Assembly: GCF_001424125.1 (NCBI RefSeq)
Contig: NZ_LMQI01000005.1
Location: forward strand, 789,495 to 853,494
Origin: Cellulomonas sp. Leaf395
GTDB lineage: Bacteria; Actinomycetota; Actinomycetes; Actinomycetales; Cellulomonadaceae
Reading direction: 5' to 3'
DNA length: 64,000 nt
How positions within the stretch are numbered: position 1 is the stretch's first letter; the number at the start of each line of letters is the position of its first letter. Position numbers and translations under genes: made by a program. This document shows positions 10,601 through 18,515 of the stretch, piece after piece. The notes under the pieces were generated by a model. That model was not told the origin of the DNA. It was given only the letters and a program-made list of their open reading frames with translations, and made no database searches.

Positions 10601-10775
10601 GCGCGCATTCGTCACGCGTCGTGCGGCGGAGGCCGACGTCGAGGTGAGGTTCGTCGAGGAGGACGCCCCCGGCGTGCGCGGTGGGACGGTCCTCGGCACG
10701 GACGTGCCCGCCGGCGAGACGCTGCTCGCGGGCGAGCAGCTGGTCGTCCGGGTCGCGAGAGGAGCGGGCGGATGA
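7698..10775 (+). CDS. DUF6519-type tail protein with Ig-like repeats and a C-terminal PASTA domain
   Basis: The first 300 residues begin MHADLTRRTFDP then VVMQQGRVLLDAEWNEQADI, the signature of DUF6519 proteins encoded next to tail protein I in eCIS loci. Two Ig-like segments follow, at about residues 452-560 and 590-722. Each opens with a nearly identical LVGGDGQE phrase and ends with a DGVAAVLW or ERGVAAFVW strand, so they look like a duplication. The last 70 residues (PRLVVDDLLGRTRAFV to AGEQLVVRVARG) resemble a PASTA domain, which in other proteins binds muropeptides. At 1,025 residues it is the longest protein here and a plausible surface-binding fibre or adhesin of the particle. The binding role is inferred. 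Confidence 0.75.
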   Translation: MHADLTRRTFDPALGFRSVVMQQGRVLLDAEWNEQADITAHHDEVRTADIVGPAGGVDPGDGSPGPFAIVSLSTGDVADDGAVPWEDLGVTPGRYYVDGELVESPEPPGAATAWPLTEQPYLPQVSDEPAVGQPGTDGRYAVFLDVFDRLVTADERPELLESALGGPDTAARAQTVWQVRLEALPGDEVCSQVAGALPLRVPRLMVAGVADAQAQTDPCSITAGSGYELLENQLYRVEVHDVDGPARFVWSRENGSVVAKLVSVEPSIVTGMDHALELDRVGRDDELSILPGDLVEVTSVALQLQHRPGFLARVGSTVDSIAENVVHVAWLDTAVTSVGTLGGTPVVRRWDGGPTPLSAAPQLLEGGINVTFPAGGTPAVGDHWLIPARTVRLAYGVTARQGTIEWPGLPDAPVAVAPHGPSTHRAQLGILERGAGGWTLVADCRSLFPPLTAMTSIDLVGGDGQEAMPGEELPEPVRVVVRRGAIPVADEDVRFTAAGGTVRTADGSAGNPLVVATGPDGVAAVLWTLTPDGATTQTLTARRLTDTQDVDDVAVVVTGRLSVASQVAWEPVCDGFARTRTVQDALARLVTTPSLALVGGDGQEVATRGSTVPQLVRVAVDSPCGPVVRATVSAAVGRGGLVLGAPDGSPVPSTLSNTPGADERVVTETDERGVAAFVWQPGFVEPDTGGNRTSDVLTIVLEEVPGAVQPDEAHIRVTAQLDPTGRRTPGVHVTAVRFFSGEDLENDTVYSYEQLGGQSPGIAVLLDGPVRQESVQSKPVGRVLLELPWPVSPEAEMWVAPPAWARRTVEIAGNLNADGGLIIWTANQPLDDLLRRVIRRLRQLAAEQQLGEPPLPLLLRLQLDGWAILGEDGRLHLNGHADTDVSDRRTTLILPTTDEVTGGRFETWFWFDEQRDDRPGRGDGFTPGPIDFGRLPIDPRRLLRAPGVSIPPVDPVPRLVVDDLLGRTRAFVTRRAAEADVEVRFVEEDAPGVRGGTVLGTDVPAGETLLAGEQLVVRVARGAGG

Positions 10776-11932
10776 CGAGCCCTCACGCGATGGCCGAGCA
10801 CGCGCGCGAGACGCCCGGCCCCGACCCGCGCGCGGAAGGCGTCCCGGCGGGCGGAACGGCCCTCGACAGCGCGACGCGCCGCGCGATGGAGTCCGGGTTC
10901 TCGCACGACTTCTCCACCGTGCGGGTGCACGCCGACGAGCGGGCCGGCACGGCCGCGCGCGGGTTGCACGCCCGCGCGTTCACGGTCGGGACCGACGTGA
11001 TGTTCGCGCCCGGTGCGTACCGACCCCGGACGGCCGAGGGTCGCCGGCTCGTGGCGCACGAGCTCGCGCACGTCGCGCAGCAGGCCGCCGGTCCCACCGG
11101 CGTCGCCCGGTCGCCCGTCGCCCGGGCCTCAGGACCCGACCATCCGTCGGAGCGCGAGGCCGACGCCGCCGCCGCGGCCGTGCTCGGCGGCGGCAGGTTC
11201 GTCGTGCACGAACGCCCACCCGCCGGTGCGCAGTGCGAGGACGAGGCCGAGAAGAAGCCCGGGGCGGGCGAGGAGGTCGTCACGGGCCTGTCGAAGCTCG
11301 TCGAGAAGGCGAAGGACGACCCGAAGATCAAGAAGGAGATCATCGAACCGGCCACCAAGCTGGTCACGCGCCCGTTCAGCGCGCTGTCGGGCGGCGAGAC
11401 GGGTGCTCTCATCGGGTTCGGAGCAGCGACCTACGGTCTGGGCATCGGCTCGCTTCTCGCCGACCCGACAGGTCGCCAGAAGCTCCAGGGGTTCAACCTC
11501 GCGATGCCGCTGACCCTCGTCCCGTACGCGACGCTCACGAAGCTCGACTTCCAGCTGCCCGACGCGACGAACCCGAACCTGCGGTTCAGGACGGCGTTCG
11601 ACCTCGGCGACCTGATCAAGCTCTCCCACGGCTGGAAGGGCCTGAGCCTGACGGCGGACCTCGCCTGGTCGTGGGACCCGACCGCCGAGCGACTGTCGCT
11701 GGCCGGCGGCACCGCGAAGCTCGGGCTGCTGCCAGGGCTGGGCGTCTCGGGCGGGACCTTCCCGTCGCTGCTCCAGCTCCAGCCGGCGTTCGCGCCGCCG
11801 GACCTGCCCGGCTTCGGGCCGAGCCGCTTCGACGTCGGCCCGGCACCGAAGATCCCCGACACCCGCATCATGTTGAACATCGACCTGCTCAAGCTGCCCA
11901 CGGTCGGTGACTTCCTCAAGAAGGCGTTCTGA
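10772..11932 (+). CDS. DUF4157 (eCIS core domain) protein, plus arm
   Basis: This 386-residue protein has the eCIS-associated DUF4157 domain at about residues 25-140. FSHDFSTVRVHAD is followed by HARAFTVGTDVMFAPG, the zinc-site motif HELAH at residues 96-100, and ERE-AD (SEREADAAAAAV), which supplies the third ligand position. DUF4157 proteins are near-universal in eCIS loci and are often fused to toxins or cargo. After a charged lysine-rich linker (EKAKDDPKIKKEI) comes a glycine-rich hydrophobic stretch (ALIGFGAATYGLGIG) and then a region of alternating strands ending WSWDPTAERLSLAGGTAKLG. I do not recognise that C-terminal part; it may be a payload. It is coupled to the DUF6519 gene by an ATGA overlap and ends 73 bp from the converging arm. 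Confidence 0.8.
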   Translation: MTSPHAMAEHARETPGPDPRAEGVPAGGTALDSATRRAMESGFSHDFSTVRVHADERAGTAARGLHARAFTVGTDVMFAPGAYRPRTAEGRRLVAHELAHVAQQAAGPTGVARSPVARASGPDHPSEREADAAAAAVLGGGRFVVHERPPAGAQCEDEAEKKPGAGEEVVTGLSKLVEKAKDDPKIKKEIIEPATKLVTRPFSALSGGETGALIGFGAATYGLGIGSLLADPTGRQKLQGFNLAMPLTLVPYATLTKLDFQLPDATNPNLRFRTAFDLGDLIKLSHGWKGLSLTADLAWSWDPTAERLSLAGGTAKLGLLPGLGVSGGTFPSLLQLQPAFAPPDLPGFGPSRFDVGPAPKIPDTRIMLNIDLLKLPTVGDFLKKAF

Positions 11933-12005
11933 CGAGCGCCGGTGTTCGCCATGACTGCGCGGGAGGCACCGGCCGAGGCAACGCGCGAGCCACCGGCGAC
12001 GTGAG

Positions 12006-13061
12006 CTACGGGACCTGCATCCCGTACATCCGCGCGTAGTTGCGCCAGTCGAACAAGGACATGAACCCGTGCTCGGCACTGTCGACGCTGGCCTGCGCCG
12101 CACCCGACGCGGTGGACTGCGTGCGCGACGCGTTCGAGGAGCCGCGTCCTGCGCCCCCGCGCTCCGACGGGTCGGTCGCCGGCAGCGCCTCGCGATGGGC
12201 GGCCGTGTCGGACGCCGGTCGCGCGCCTGCGTGCGTCATCCACCGCTGCAGCGCGTCGTGGAGCGACTCGCCCTCGACGCTCGCGACGAAGTCGTCGCCG
12301 AACTCGGCGCCTGCGGCGTTGCTCGGGATGTCCTCAGGAGAGAACCCGCTGCGGTACGAGTCACCCCACTCGCCCAGCCACTGCGCGACCTCGTTCCCGA
12401 GCCCGAGCCCCTCGGCGACGACGCTCCCGGTGGAGCTCGCGAAGGCCGCGGCCTTCGCGAAGTGCCGGATGTCCACCCACCCGTACGTGTCGGTGTAGAA
12501 GTACCGCTCGTCGTTGCCGTCGTGCGCGTCGCTCAGCGCGTCCAGCACGGTGCCGGCGTCTCCGTCGCCCTCGTGCGCCGAGACCCAGTCGAGCACGTGC
12601 GACGGGTCGGTCGTCCCCGCCCGGTTCGGGGCGCGGTGCAGGACGAGCGCGCCGGCCCACCGACGCCCCGGGGCCAGCTCGTGCCCGACGGCCTGCCCGC
12701 CCGCCACCCGCCCGGCCAGACGGTCCGCCTGCGCCTCGGTCGCGGCTCCGCCCTCGCTCGTGCCGGCCCGGTTCTGCAGCACGTGCACGACCTCGTGCGC
12801 CACGAGCCCGGGCGAGGCGTCGGCCGGCAGCGCGACCGCGTCGCCGTAGGTGAACGCGTGCGACTGCACGCGTCGACGCCCGTCCGCGCCGCCGCCGGGG
12901 TCGGCGACCCGGATCGACGACAGGTCGTGCCCGGCAAACGCCTGCTCGAGCCGCGCGCGGTGCGGCAGCGCGCCCGGACGGGCGGCCGTCACCGCGTCCG
13001 CCGCGACCTGCTCGACGCTGCGGCGCTGGGCGCCGGCCCCCTCCCTGACCCGGGAGGTCAT
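12006..13061 (-). CDS. DUF4157 (eCIS core domain) protein, minus arm
   Basis: This 351-residue protein is the second DUF4157 protein of the locus. Its domain spans about residues 20-125, with LSSIRVADPG, QSHAFTYGDAVALPAD, the metallopeptidase-like HEVVH motif, and ATEAQADRLAG giving the acidic third ligand. The remainder is acidic and serine-rich and includes a compact segment (HDGNDERYFYTDTYGWVDI, then HFAKAAAFASSTGS) that I do not recognise. The ATG at 13061 overlaps the stop of the ATPase gene. It is the last gene of the minus arm, converging on the other DUF4157 gene, so the two core proteins sit tail to tail. A cargo or protease role is inferred. Confidence 0.8.
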   Translation of the reverse strand: MTSRVREGAGAQRRSVEQVAADAVTAARPGALPHRARLEQAFAGHDLSSIRVADPGGGADGRRRVQSHAFTYGDAVALPADASPGLVAHEVVHVLQNRAGTSEGGAATEAQADRLAGRVAGGQAVGHELAPGRRWAGALVLHRAPNRAGTTDPSHVLDWVSAHEGDGDAGTVLDALSDAHDGNDERYFYTDTYGWVDIRHFAKAAAFASSTGSVVAEGLGLGNEVAQWLGEWGDSYRSGFSPEDIPSNAAGAEFGDDFVASVEGESLHDALQRWMTHAGARPASDTAAHREALPATDPSERGGAGRGSSNASRTQSTASGAAQASVDSAEHGFMSLFDWRNYARMYGMQVP

Positions 13062-14998
13062 GCCGGTCGCCGTGGTCCGGTCGCGCCGCGGTTGGCGACG
13101 CGGCCGTTCTTCGCGAGCTCCCAGCGCACCGCCTGCCCCAGGTGCGACATGGTCAGGGTCCCCCCGTCGTCGGCCGCGAGGTAGGCCGCCTGCAGCGCGG
13201 CCGCGGCGATCGCCCCGCCGGACAGGTCCGCCTCGGCCAGCCGGCCCAGGTCCAGGTCCGCGGTGGGCAGCGCCGCGGGCAACGACTGCCGCCACATGCG
13301 CAACCGGGCGGGGCGGTCCGGGTACGGAAAGGTCACGATCGTCGACAGCCGCCGCGTGAACGCGACGTCCAGCGCGGAGCGCGCGTTCGTCGTCAGGATC
13401 GCGAGCCCGCCGAACTGCTCGAGCCGCTGCAGCAGGTAGCCGACCTCGACGTTCGCGTACCGGTCGTGGCTGTCCTTGACCTCCGAGCGCTTGCCGAACA
13501 GGGCGTCGGCCTCGTCGAACAGCAGCACCATGCCGCCGTCCTCCGCGGCGTCGAACAGCTGCGCGAGCCGTTTCTCCGTCTCTCCCAGGTACTTGTCGAC
13601 CACCTGGCTGAGGTCCACGTGCACGAGGTCCAGCGCGAGGTCGTGCGCGACCACCTCCGCCGCGAACGTCTTGCCCGTGCCGGAGTCCCCCGCGAACAGC
13701 GCCGCCGTGCCGCGGCCGCGCTCGCTCGCTGCGGCGAACCCCCACGCGTCGAGCACCGTCGTGCGGTGCCTCGCCGCAGCCACCAGCGCGCGCAGCTGCG
13801 CGAGCTGCTCGTCGGGCAGCACCAGCCTGTCCCAGCCGACCGTGGTGCTCCGCACCCGGGCGAGGCCCCCGACGTCGGCGCGCGGCCGGCGTCGGCAGGC
13901 GGTCCACAGCGACACGCCGCGCGCGACGTCGGCGGCGGCGACGCGCACGTCGGGCAACGCCAGGTCGAACGTCCCCGCAGCCGCCGCCACCTCCGGCTCG
14001 GGGACGTGCGCGCCGGCGCGGCGCAGGGCGCGCGCGTAGGTACCCGTGCGCTCACCCGCGCCCAGCCGCGGGACCCGCAGCACCGGTACCGCGAGCCCGT
14101 CGAGGCCTCCGGCGACGGCGCCGCCCGGCCGGTCCGAGACCGTCATGACCAGCGGTACCTCGCTCGTCGGGGCGATACGGCCCACCGCAGGCGCGAGCCC
14201 GGGCGGCGCCTGCTCGAGGTCCAGCACCCAGCCGACGCGGCCGAGCACCGACTCGCGGGCCATGCGGCGCATGAGCGCGGCGAGCTCCTGGCCGCCGGTC
14301 GGCAGGTCGGACGCGGCGACGAGCCGGGGTTCGAGGCCCACGGTCGCGCACGCTGCCGCGGCGATCTCCCGGGTCGAGCGCGGCTGCGGTCCGCGCAGCA
14401 CGACGGGACCTTCCGCCGCCCACCGCCGCACCACCTCGGCGGCCACCGCGGCGTGGGTCGGGGGCAGGTCGGGCGGCGCCTCGAGCGGTCGGCTGAGCCC
14501 GTCGAGCCGCTCGTCGCTCGTGTCGACGCCGACGAGGTGGTGCACGACCCGCTCGTCGGGCCGCAACGGGGTCCCCAGCAGCGCGGTGGGGTCTTGCAGC
14601 TGGAGGAGCGACCACGACCGCAGGGGCGCGGCGTGGGTGAGGGCGTCCCAGTGCGGGTCCGGCAGGATCGCGAGGGCGGCAGCGAACGTGAGGAACGGCT
14701 GCCCGGTCCGCTCCGCCAGCTCGCGACCCACCTCCCCCACGAGATCCGGCCCGCACGCGAGCAGCAGCGTCGCCCGCTCGAACGAGGACAGGTCGAACGC
14801 GACCGCCACCTCGTCGAGCCGGCTGTCACCCGGGGTGCGCGCGCGAAGCCGCTCGAGCCGATCGCGGGCGGGTGCCGGGTCCCGGCCCACGACGAGAGCG
14901 CGCAGCACGTCGAGCTCGGCGACGACGAGATCGCGGTCCGCCGTCGCGGACCGCACCTGACGGCCTGACTCCTGCGCCGTCGTCGAGGTCGCGGTCAC
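13058..14998 (-). CDS. AAA+ ATPase of the injection system (Afp15/Pvc15-like)
   Basis: This 646-residue protein is the eCIS AAA+ ATPase, a family needed for assembly of some particles (Pvc15, Afp15). The C-terminal third holds the module: Walker A GDSGTGKT, a sensor-like SQVVDKYLGETEKRL segment, Walker B LLFDEADALFGKRSEVKD, and the arginine-rich TTNARSALDVAFTRRL. The N-terminal 400 residues are the variable family region, with FDLSSFERATLLLACGPDL near residue 60. The start is the GTG at 14998, overlapping the upstream stop; a much longer open frame upstream is shadow of the DUF4255 gene. Its place after the Pvc16-like gene and before a DUF4157 gene is typical of eCIS loci. Confidence 0.9.
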   Translation of the reverse strand: MTATSTTAQESGRQVRSATADRDLVVAELDVLRALVVGRDPAPARDRLERLRARTPGDSRLDEVAVAFDLSSFERATLLLACGPDLVGEVGRELAERTGQPFLTFAAALAILPDPHWDALTHAAPLRSWSLLQLQDPTALLGTPLRPDERVVHHLVGVDTSDERLDGLSRPLEAPPDLPPTHAAVAAEVVRRWAAEGPVVLRGPQPRSTREIAAAACATVGLEPRLVAASDLPTGGQELAALMRRMARESVLGRVGWVLDLEQAPPGLAPAVGRIAPTSEVPLVMTVSDRPGGAVAGGLDGLAVPVLRVPRLGAGERTGTYARALRRAGAHVPEPEVAAAAGTFDLALPDVRVAAADVARGVSLWTACRRRPRADVGGLARVRSTTVGWDRLVLPDEQLAQLRALVAAARHRTTVLDAWGFAAASERGRGTAALFAGDSGTGKTFAAEVVAHDLALDLVHVDLSQVVDKYLGETEKRLAQLFDAAEDGGMVLLFDEADALFGKRSEVKDSHDRYANVEVGYLLQRLEQFGGLAILTTNARSALDVAFTRRLSTIVTFPYPDRPARLRMWRQSLPAALPTADLDLGRLAEADLSGGAIAAAALQAAYLAADDGGTLTMSHLGQAVRWELAKNGRVANRGATGPRRPA

Positions 14999-16269
14999 GG
15001 CACCGTCACCGCCGGGGTGTCGTACTCCTCGCCGCTCGCCGACGGCAGCGACTCGGCGCCGTCGACACTCACGCGTACGAGCCACGTGCCGGCGGTGAGC
15101 GCGGACTCGACGACGTCCAGGGTCGACGGCGGGAGGGGGTCGTCCGGGTCGACGGGCTCGACCAGCACCGGGGCCGGCGGGAAGCTCACCGTCACCACAC
15201 CGGGCTCGTCGGGCAGCCCACCGGTGAGCCGACCGAACGTGACGGTCGCGCGCTGCCCCTCGTGCAGCGCCGGCACCACCCGTACCCGCACCAGGCCGGC
15301 GGGGCGGGTCACGTTCGTGATGCGTGGGACCACGGTCAGGCCGACCCCGTTCGACCGACCCGTGACGCGCTCCGGTTCGCCGCTGACCGGGTCCTCGGGC
15401 TGCACGTGCACCACCTGCATCCGGTGCGCGCCCGCAGGCACACGGTCGCTCAGCGCGACGACCACCTCGTTGCTCGTCGACCCGGCTCCCGGGACCAGCC
15501 GGCGCCCTCCGACCGACACGGCGGTCGTGCGCGCGCCGAGCAGCCCCGCGCCGAGGAGCCGGAGCGTCGAGCCGGTGACCGCGGGACCGGAGCCGTCTAC
15601 GACGACCTGCTCGAGCCGCGCCTGCGTGAAGGTCCGCACGTCGAGCTCCCGCTGCCGGACGGGCAGCGCGCTGCGCACCGGGACGTCCGCCTCGAGCAGG
15701 ACGACCGTCGCGGTGTACGTCTGCGACAGCAGGTACGACGCCCCGAGCACGCCCCAGAGCTTGGAGATCTCCTCCAGCGTCAGCGGCGTCGGGGACAGCT
15801 TGACCAGCTCGGCCTGGTCGGCGAGGTCGGCGTGGTCGAGGAACGCGGTCGAGCCCGACCCGTACTTGTCGATCGCGTGCTCGATGACGTCCTTGGTGAG
15901 CACCGGCGTCACGGACAGCGCGAGCGCGCTGCGGGCGAGGAGCCGCTGCGGCTCGAGCGCGGACTCGTCGCCGTACGCCGTGACGAGGTAGTACAGGTCG
16001 AGGGCCGCGACGGGGCGGCGCGTGAGCGTGCCCGCTGGGGAACGCGTCGGCAGGTCGGACAGGTTCCACGCGTGGTTCGGCGTGACCTGGTAGAGGTACA
16101 CGTTGAGCCCGGCGGAGTCCGTCCCGGGCCCCTCGTCGGCCACGAGCTGCGCGGGCCGGAGCGTGGTGACGTCGGCGCCGCCCACCGGGTCCGGCAACCA
16201 GGACAGCGACTCGTGCAGCACGTGACGGATGGTCGTCGTCACCGCGGCGATCGCCAGGACGTTGCTCAC
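14995..16269 (-). CDS. DUF4255 (Pvc16/Afp16-like) tail-terminator protein
   Basis: This 424-residue protein starts with the DUF4255 domain of Afp16/Pvc16, which caps the sheath-tube and sets particle length. The N-terminal 190 residues show the family layout: AVTTTIRHVLHESL, GLNVYLYQVTPNHAWNLSD, PVAALDLYYLVTAYGDE and LEPQRLLARSALAL. The extra C-terminal 230 residues are strand-rich, with ALLGARTTAVSVGG-type IPT-like and fibronectin-like repeats. The GTG at 16269 overlaps the stop of the previous gene. Pairing with the AAA+ ATPase immediately downstream is the standard eCIS arrangement. The cap role is known for the family and not tested here. Confidence 0.85.
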   Translation of the reverse strand: MSNVLAIAAVTTTIRHVLHESLSWLPDPVGGADVTTLRPAQLVADEGPGTDSAGLNVYLYQVTPNHAWNLSDLPTRSPAGTLTRRPVAALDLYYLVTAYGDESALEPQRLLARSALALSVTPVLTKDVIEHAIDKYGSGSTAFLDHADLADQAELVKLSPTPLTLEEISKLWGVLGASYLLSQTYTATVVLLEADVPVRSALPVRQRELDVRTFTQARLEQVVVDGSGPAVTGSTLRLLGAGLLGARTTAVSVGGRRLVPGAGSTSNEVVVALSDRVPAGAHRMQVVHVQPEDPVSGEPERVTGRSNGVGLTVVPRITNVTRPAGLVRVRVVPALHEGQRATVTFGRLTGGLPDEPGVVTVSFPPAPVLVEPVDPDDPLPPSTLDVVESALTAGTWLVRVSVDGAESLPSASGEEYDTPAVTVP

Positions 16270-17225
16270 CGCGCCCACCTCCGGTCCTGGCGCGCCAGGT
16301 ACGCCGCGTGGTCGACCGCGGGCGAGGGCGCGGGCGGTCGGGCCGGCGCCGGGGCGGGTGCCGGCTCGCGGCTCACCTCGATGCGGTCGACGTGCACGTG
16401 GATCTCGTCCGCCCCCACCCGGACGTCGTCGAGGCGCACCTGGCCACGCCCGTCGGGCCGCGCACGCCGGGGGCTCGTGGTGGGGACCACGACGAGACGC
16501 TCGGCCTCGCGACGCGTCAGCGCGTGCGCATCGAGGAGCGCGGGCACGAGCTGGTCGAGCAGTCGCGCTGCCGGGACGGTCCGGACGGAGTCGGGCCACG
16601 GGGTGGCTCGTGCGTCGTCGCGACCGGGCTCGGTGGCTTCGACGAGTCGGTGGGGGCCGTTCGAGGAGGTCTCGACGGGGTCGCTGGATCCGTCCGGTGT
16701 CGAGCGGAGCCTGGGCGCCGCGGCGGTGGGACGGACGGGCGGGGCGTCGGCCGCCACCGCGGGGCGGTCCACGTCAGGCGCCGGCTGCTCGGGACGAGCA
16801 GCGCCGCGGAAGGTCGCGGGTCGTGGGGCGACGGGCTCCCCAGCCGACGCCGGCGTCACTGCGGCAGGCCGTGCGGGTGGGCGTGCCGTCCGCGGCCGCG
16901 CACCCACGACGTCCTCGGCGTCGGAGGGGTCCGCGCCCGGCTCCGGCCCGGGCAGGGCGCGAGACGACCGCGTCGCCGCTCGCCCACGGACCGCCGGCGC
17001 GACGTCGGTGGCTGTGGGCGCCCGGTCGGAAGAGGGCGACACCGGCGCCCGGGCGCCGGGCGGTGCGTCGTCGAGCCGCTCCACCTCGAGCGGGACCACC
17101 CCGGCGAACCCTTGGGCCGGGGCGTCCCGGCCCCGGACCGGCTCGAACCGCGACGCGCGCCGGACCGCGAGCGCCGGCGAGCTCCCCGCGGCGCGGGCTG
17201 CGAGCCGGTCGAACACGTCGCCCAC
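16266..17225 (-). CDS. eCIS-associated protein with a disordered Pro/Ala-rich middle
   Basis: This 319-residue protein has no family I can name. A short N-terminal helix (VFDRLAARAAG) is followed by about 180 residues rich in alanine, proline, arginine and aspartate, which are probably unstructured. The C-terminal 110 residues look folded: LLDQLVPALLDAHALTRREA then VRVGADEIHVHVDRIEV, and a basic end at RQDRRWAR. It starts at a GTG 6 bp after the stop of the CxxC-protein gene and overlaps the Pvc16-like gene, so it is made with the tail apparatus. A linker or assembly role is possible, but nothing in the sequence decides it. Confidence 0.6.
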   Translation of the reverse strand: MGDVFDRLAARAAGSSPALAVRRASRFEPVRGRDAPAQGFAGVVPLEVERLDDAPPGARAPVSPSSDRAPTATDVAPAVRGRAATRSSRALPGPEPGADPSDAEDVVGARPRTARPPARPAAVTPASAGEPVAPRPATFRGAARPEQPAPDVDRPAVAADAPPVRPTAAAPRLRSTPDGSSDPVETSSNGPHRLVEATEPGRDDARATPWPDSVRTVPAARLLDQLVPALLDAHALTRREAERLVVVPTTSPRRARPDGRGQVRLDDVRVGADEIHVHVDRIEVSREPAPAPAPARPPAPSPAVDHAAYLARQDRRWAR

Positions 17226-17231
17226 GGTCCC

Positions 17232-17987
17232 TCACCACTCCGTGCGCACGAGGTCGAGATAGGCGCGTCGACGCACGGGCGACATCGCGAGCACGGACTC
17301 CTGCGACCATCCGTATGCCGCCGCGAGCTCGGCGATCTCGATGAGCAGCGCGCGGGCCTGCTCGGTGACCCGTTCGGTGAGCAGGTCGACCACGTCGACG
17401 TCGGCGGAGACGTCGCGTCCGCACCCGGGGCACGAGGAGCGCACGGTGGCGCCCGCGAGGCCCGTGAGGTCGTCGGCTGCGCGCGCGACCCGCGCGCGGA
17501 CGTCGGCGGTGGTGTCCGCGCCCGGCGGCCAGGTCTCGCAGCGTTCCCGCAGGTGACGCGCGGGGTCGGGTGCCGTGAGCGCGTCGAGCACGTCGCTCGT
17601 CGTCGGTGCCCGCACGACCACCTCGCCCGACTCCCAGACGACGCGGCGTTCGAGCGGGTCACCCTCGTCGTGGGCGGTCTGCGCCGAGGAGGCCAGCGCC
17701 TCGAGGTCGAGGGGGACGTCGAGCACCTGCCCGCAGGCTGTGCACTCGAGCACGGTCGCGAGGGTCGGGCCGGTCCGCTCGCACAGCTCGTCGAGGGCGG
17801 CCGCCGCAGACGCCGCCAACGGCGCGTCGCACGCCGCGGCCACGTCCTCGGCGGCGCCACGCACGGTCAGGACGACGGCACCGCGAGCCGCGGGCACGGT
17901 CGAGGCCAGCGCCTCCCACAGCGTGAGCGTCGCGTGCGCGGACGTCACGTGCCGCGGCGCGGCCTCGACCGCCCGCGCACGCATCAC
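17232..17987 (-). CDS. eCIS-associated protein with two CxxC pairs (zinc-ribbon-like)
   Basis: This 251-residue protein has two spaced cysteine pairs, CTAC near residue 84 and CPGC near residue 185, which together could hold one zinc ion. The C terminus (IAELAAAYGWSQESVLAMSP, then RRRAYLDLVR) resembles the short helical tail-assembly proteins, DUF6760-like or T4 baseplate-associated, encoded right after tube genes in eCIS and T4-type loci. The GTG at 17987 is chosen because it gives the 4-bp GTGA overlap with the tube gene stop; an ATG follows directly. I infer a baseplate-hub or chaperone role from position only. Confidence 0.6.
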   Translation of the reverse strand: MMRARAVEAAPRHVTSAHATLTLWEALASTVPAARGAVVLTVRGAAEDVAAACDAPLAASAAAALDELCERTGPTLATVLECTACGQVLDVPLDLEALASSAQTAHDEGDPLERRVVWESGEVVVRAPTTSDVLDALTAPDPARHLRERCETWPPGADTTADVRARVARAADDLTGLAGATVRSSCPGCGRDVSADVDVVDLLTERVTEQARALLIEIAELAAAYGWSQESVLAMSPVRRRAYLDLVRTEW

Positions 17988-18505
17988 GGCTCGACGAACG
18001 TCGGCTCAGTGGGCTCGGTGACGGCGTAGTCGCGCTCCCAGCCCTCGTTCTCGAGCTTGATCGTCTGGATGGCGACGGCGTTGGCGTTCGCGTCGAGGTC
18101 GGGCAGCGCCTGGAACTCCGAGACCCAGCACCGGAACACGCGGTACGCGAGGGCGAGCTGGCCGGCTTCGTTGTAGACCTCGACGATCACGTCCTTGCGG
18201 AAGTCCTTGAGCGAGACCTCCGCACCGAGGCCTGAGCCGAAGTTCCACACCTTGTTGGCCCACGCCTCGAACTCGACGTCGTGCGTGACGCCCCGTTCGA
18301 GGGTGATCGCCTCGAACTCGGTGCGCCCGGGCGACTTGCGTGAGCTCGACGGATCACCGCCCGCGCGGTGCTTGACCACCTCGGTGGTCTTCTTGAGCGC
18401 GCCGACCTTCGCGACGCCCGCCACGTACCTGCCGTCCCACTTCACCCGGAACTTGAAGTTCTTGTACGGGTCGAAACGGCCGGCGTTCACAGTGAACTCA
18501 GCCAC
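17984..18505 (-). CDS. Tail tube protein (gp19/Hcp-like)
   Basis: This 173-residue protein is the inner tube subunit of the particle. It has the T4 gp19-like family layout: an N-terminal NFKFRVKWDGRYVAGVAKV, then VVKHRAGGDPSSS, a central ITLERGVTHDVEFEAWANKV, and VIVEVYNEAGQLALAYRVF, ending with an ANAVAIQTIKLENEGWERD strand. The start is a GTG at 18505 placed 8 nt after an AGGAGG ribosome site; a longer open frame upstream is shadow of the sheath gene. It lies directly after the sheath gene, the usual order, so both are probably highly expressed from one promoter upstream of the sheath. Confidence 0.9.
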   Translation of the reverse strand: MAEFTVNAGRFDPYKNFKFRVKWDGRYVAGVAKVGALKKTTEVVKHRAGGDPSSSRKSPGRTEFEAITLERGVTHDVEFEAWANKVWNFGSGLGAEVSLKDFRKDVIVEVYNEAGQLALAYRVFRCWVSEFQALPDLDANANAVAIQTIKLENEGWERDYAVTEPTEPTFVEP

Positions 18506-18515
18506 GAGAGGCCTC

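Noticed and set aside
11933..12005. Hairpin terminator between the converging DUF4157 genes
   Set aside because: GCCGGTG and CACCGGC are complementary but more than 40 nt apart, too weak to call.
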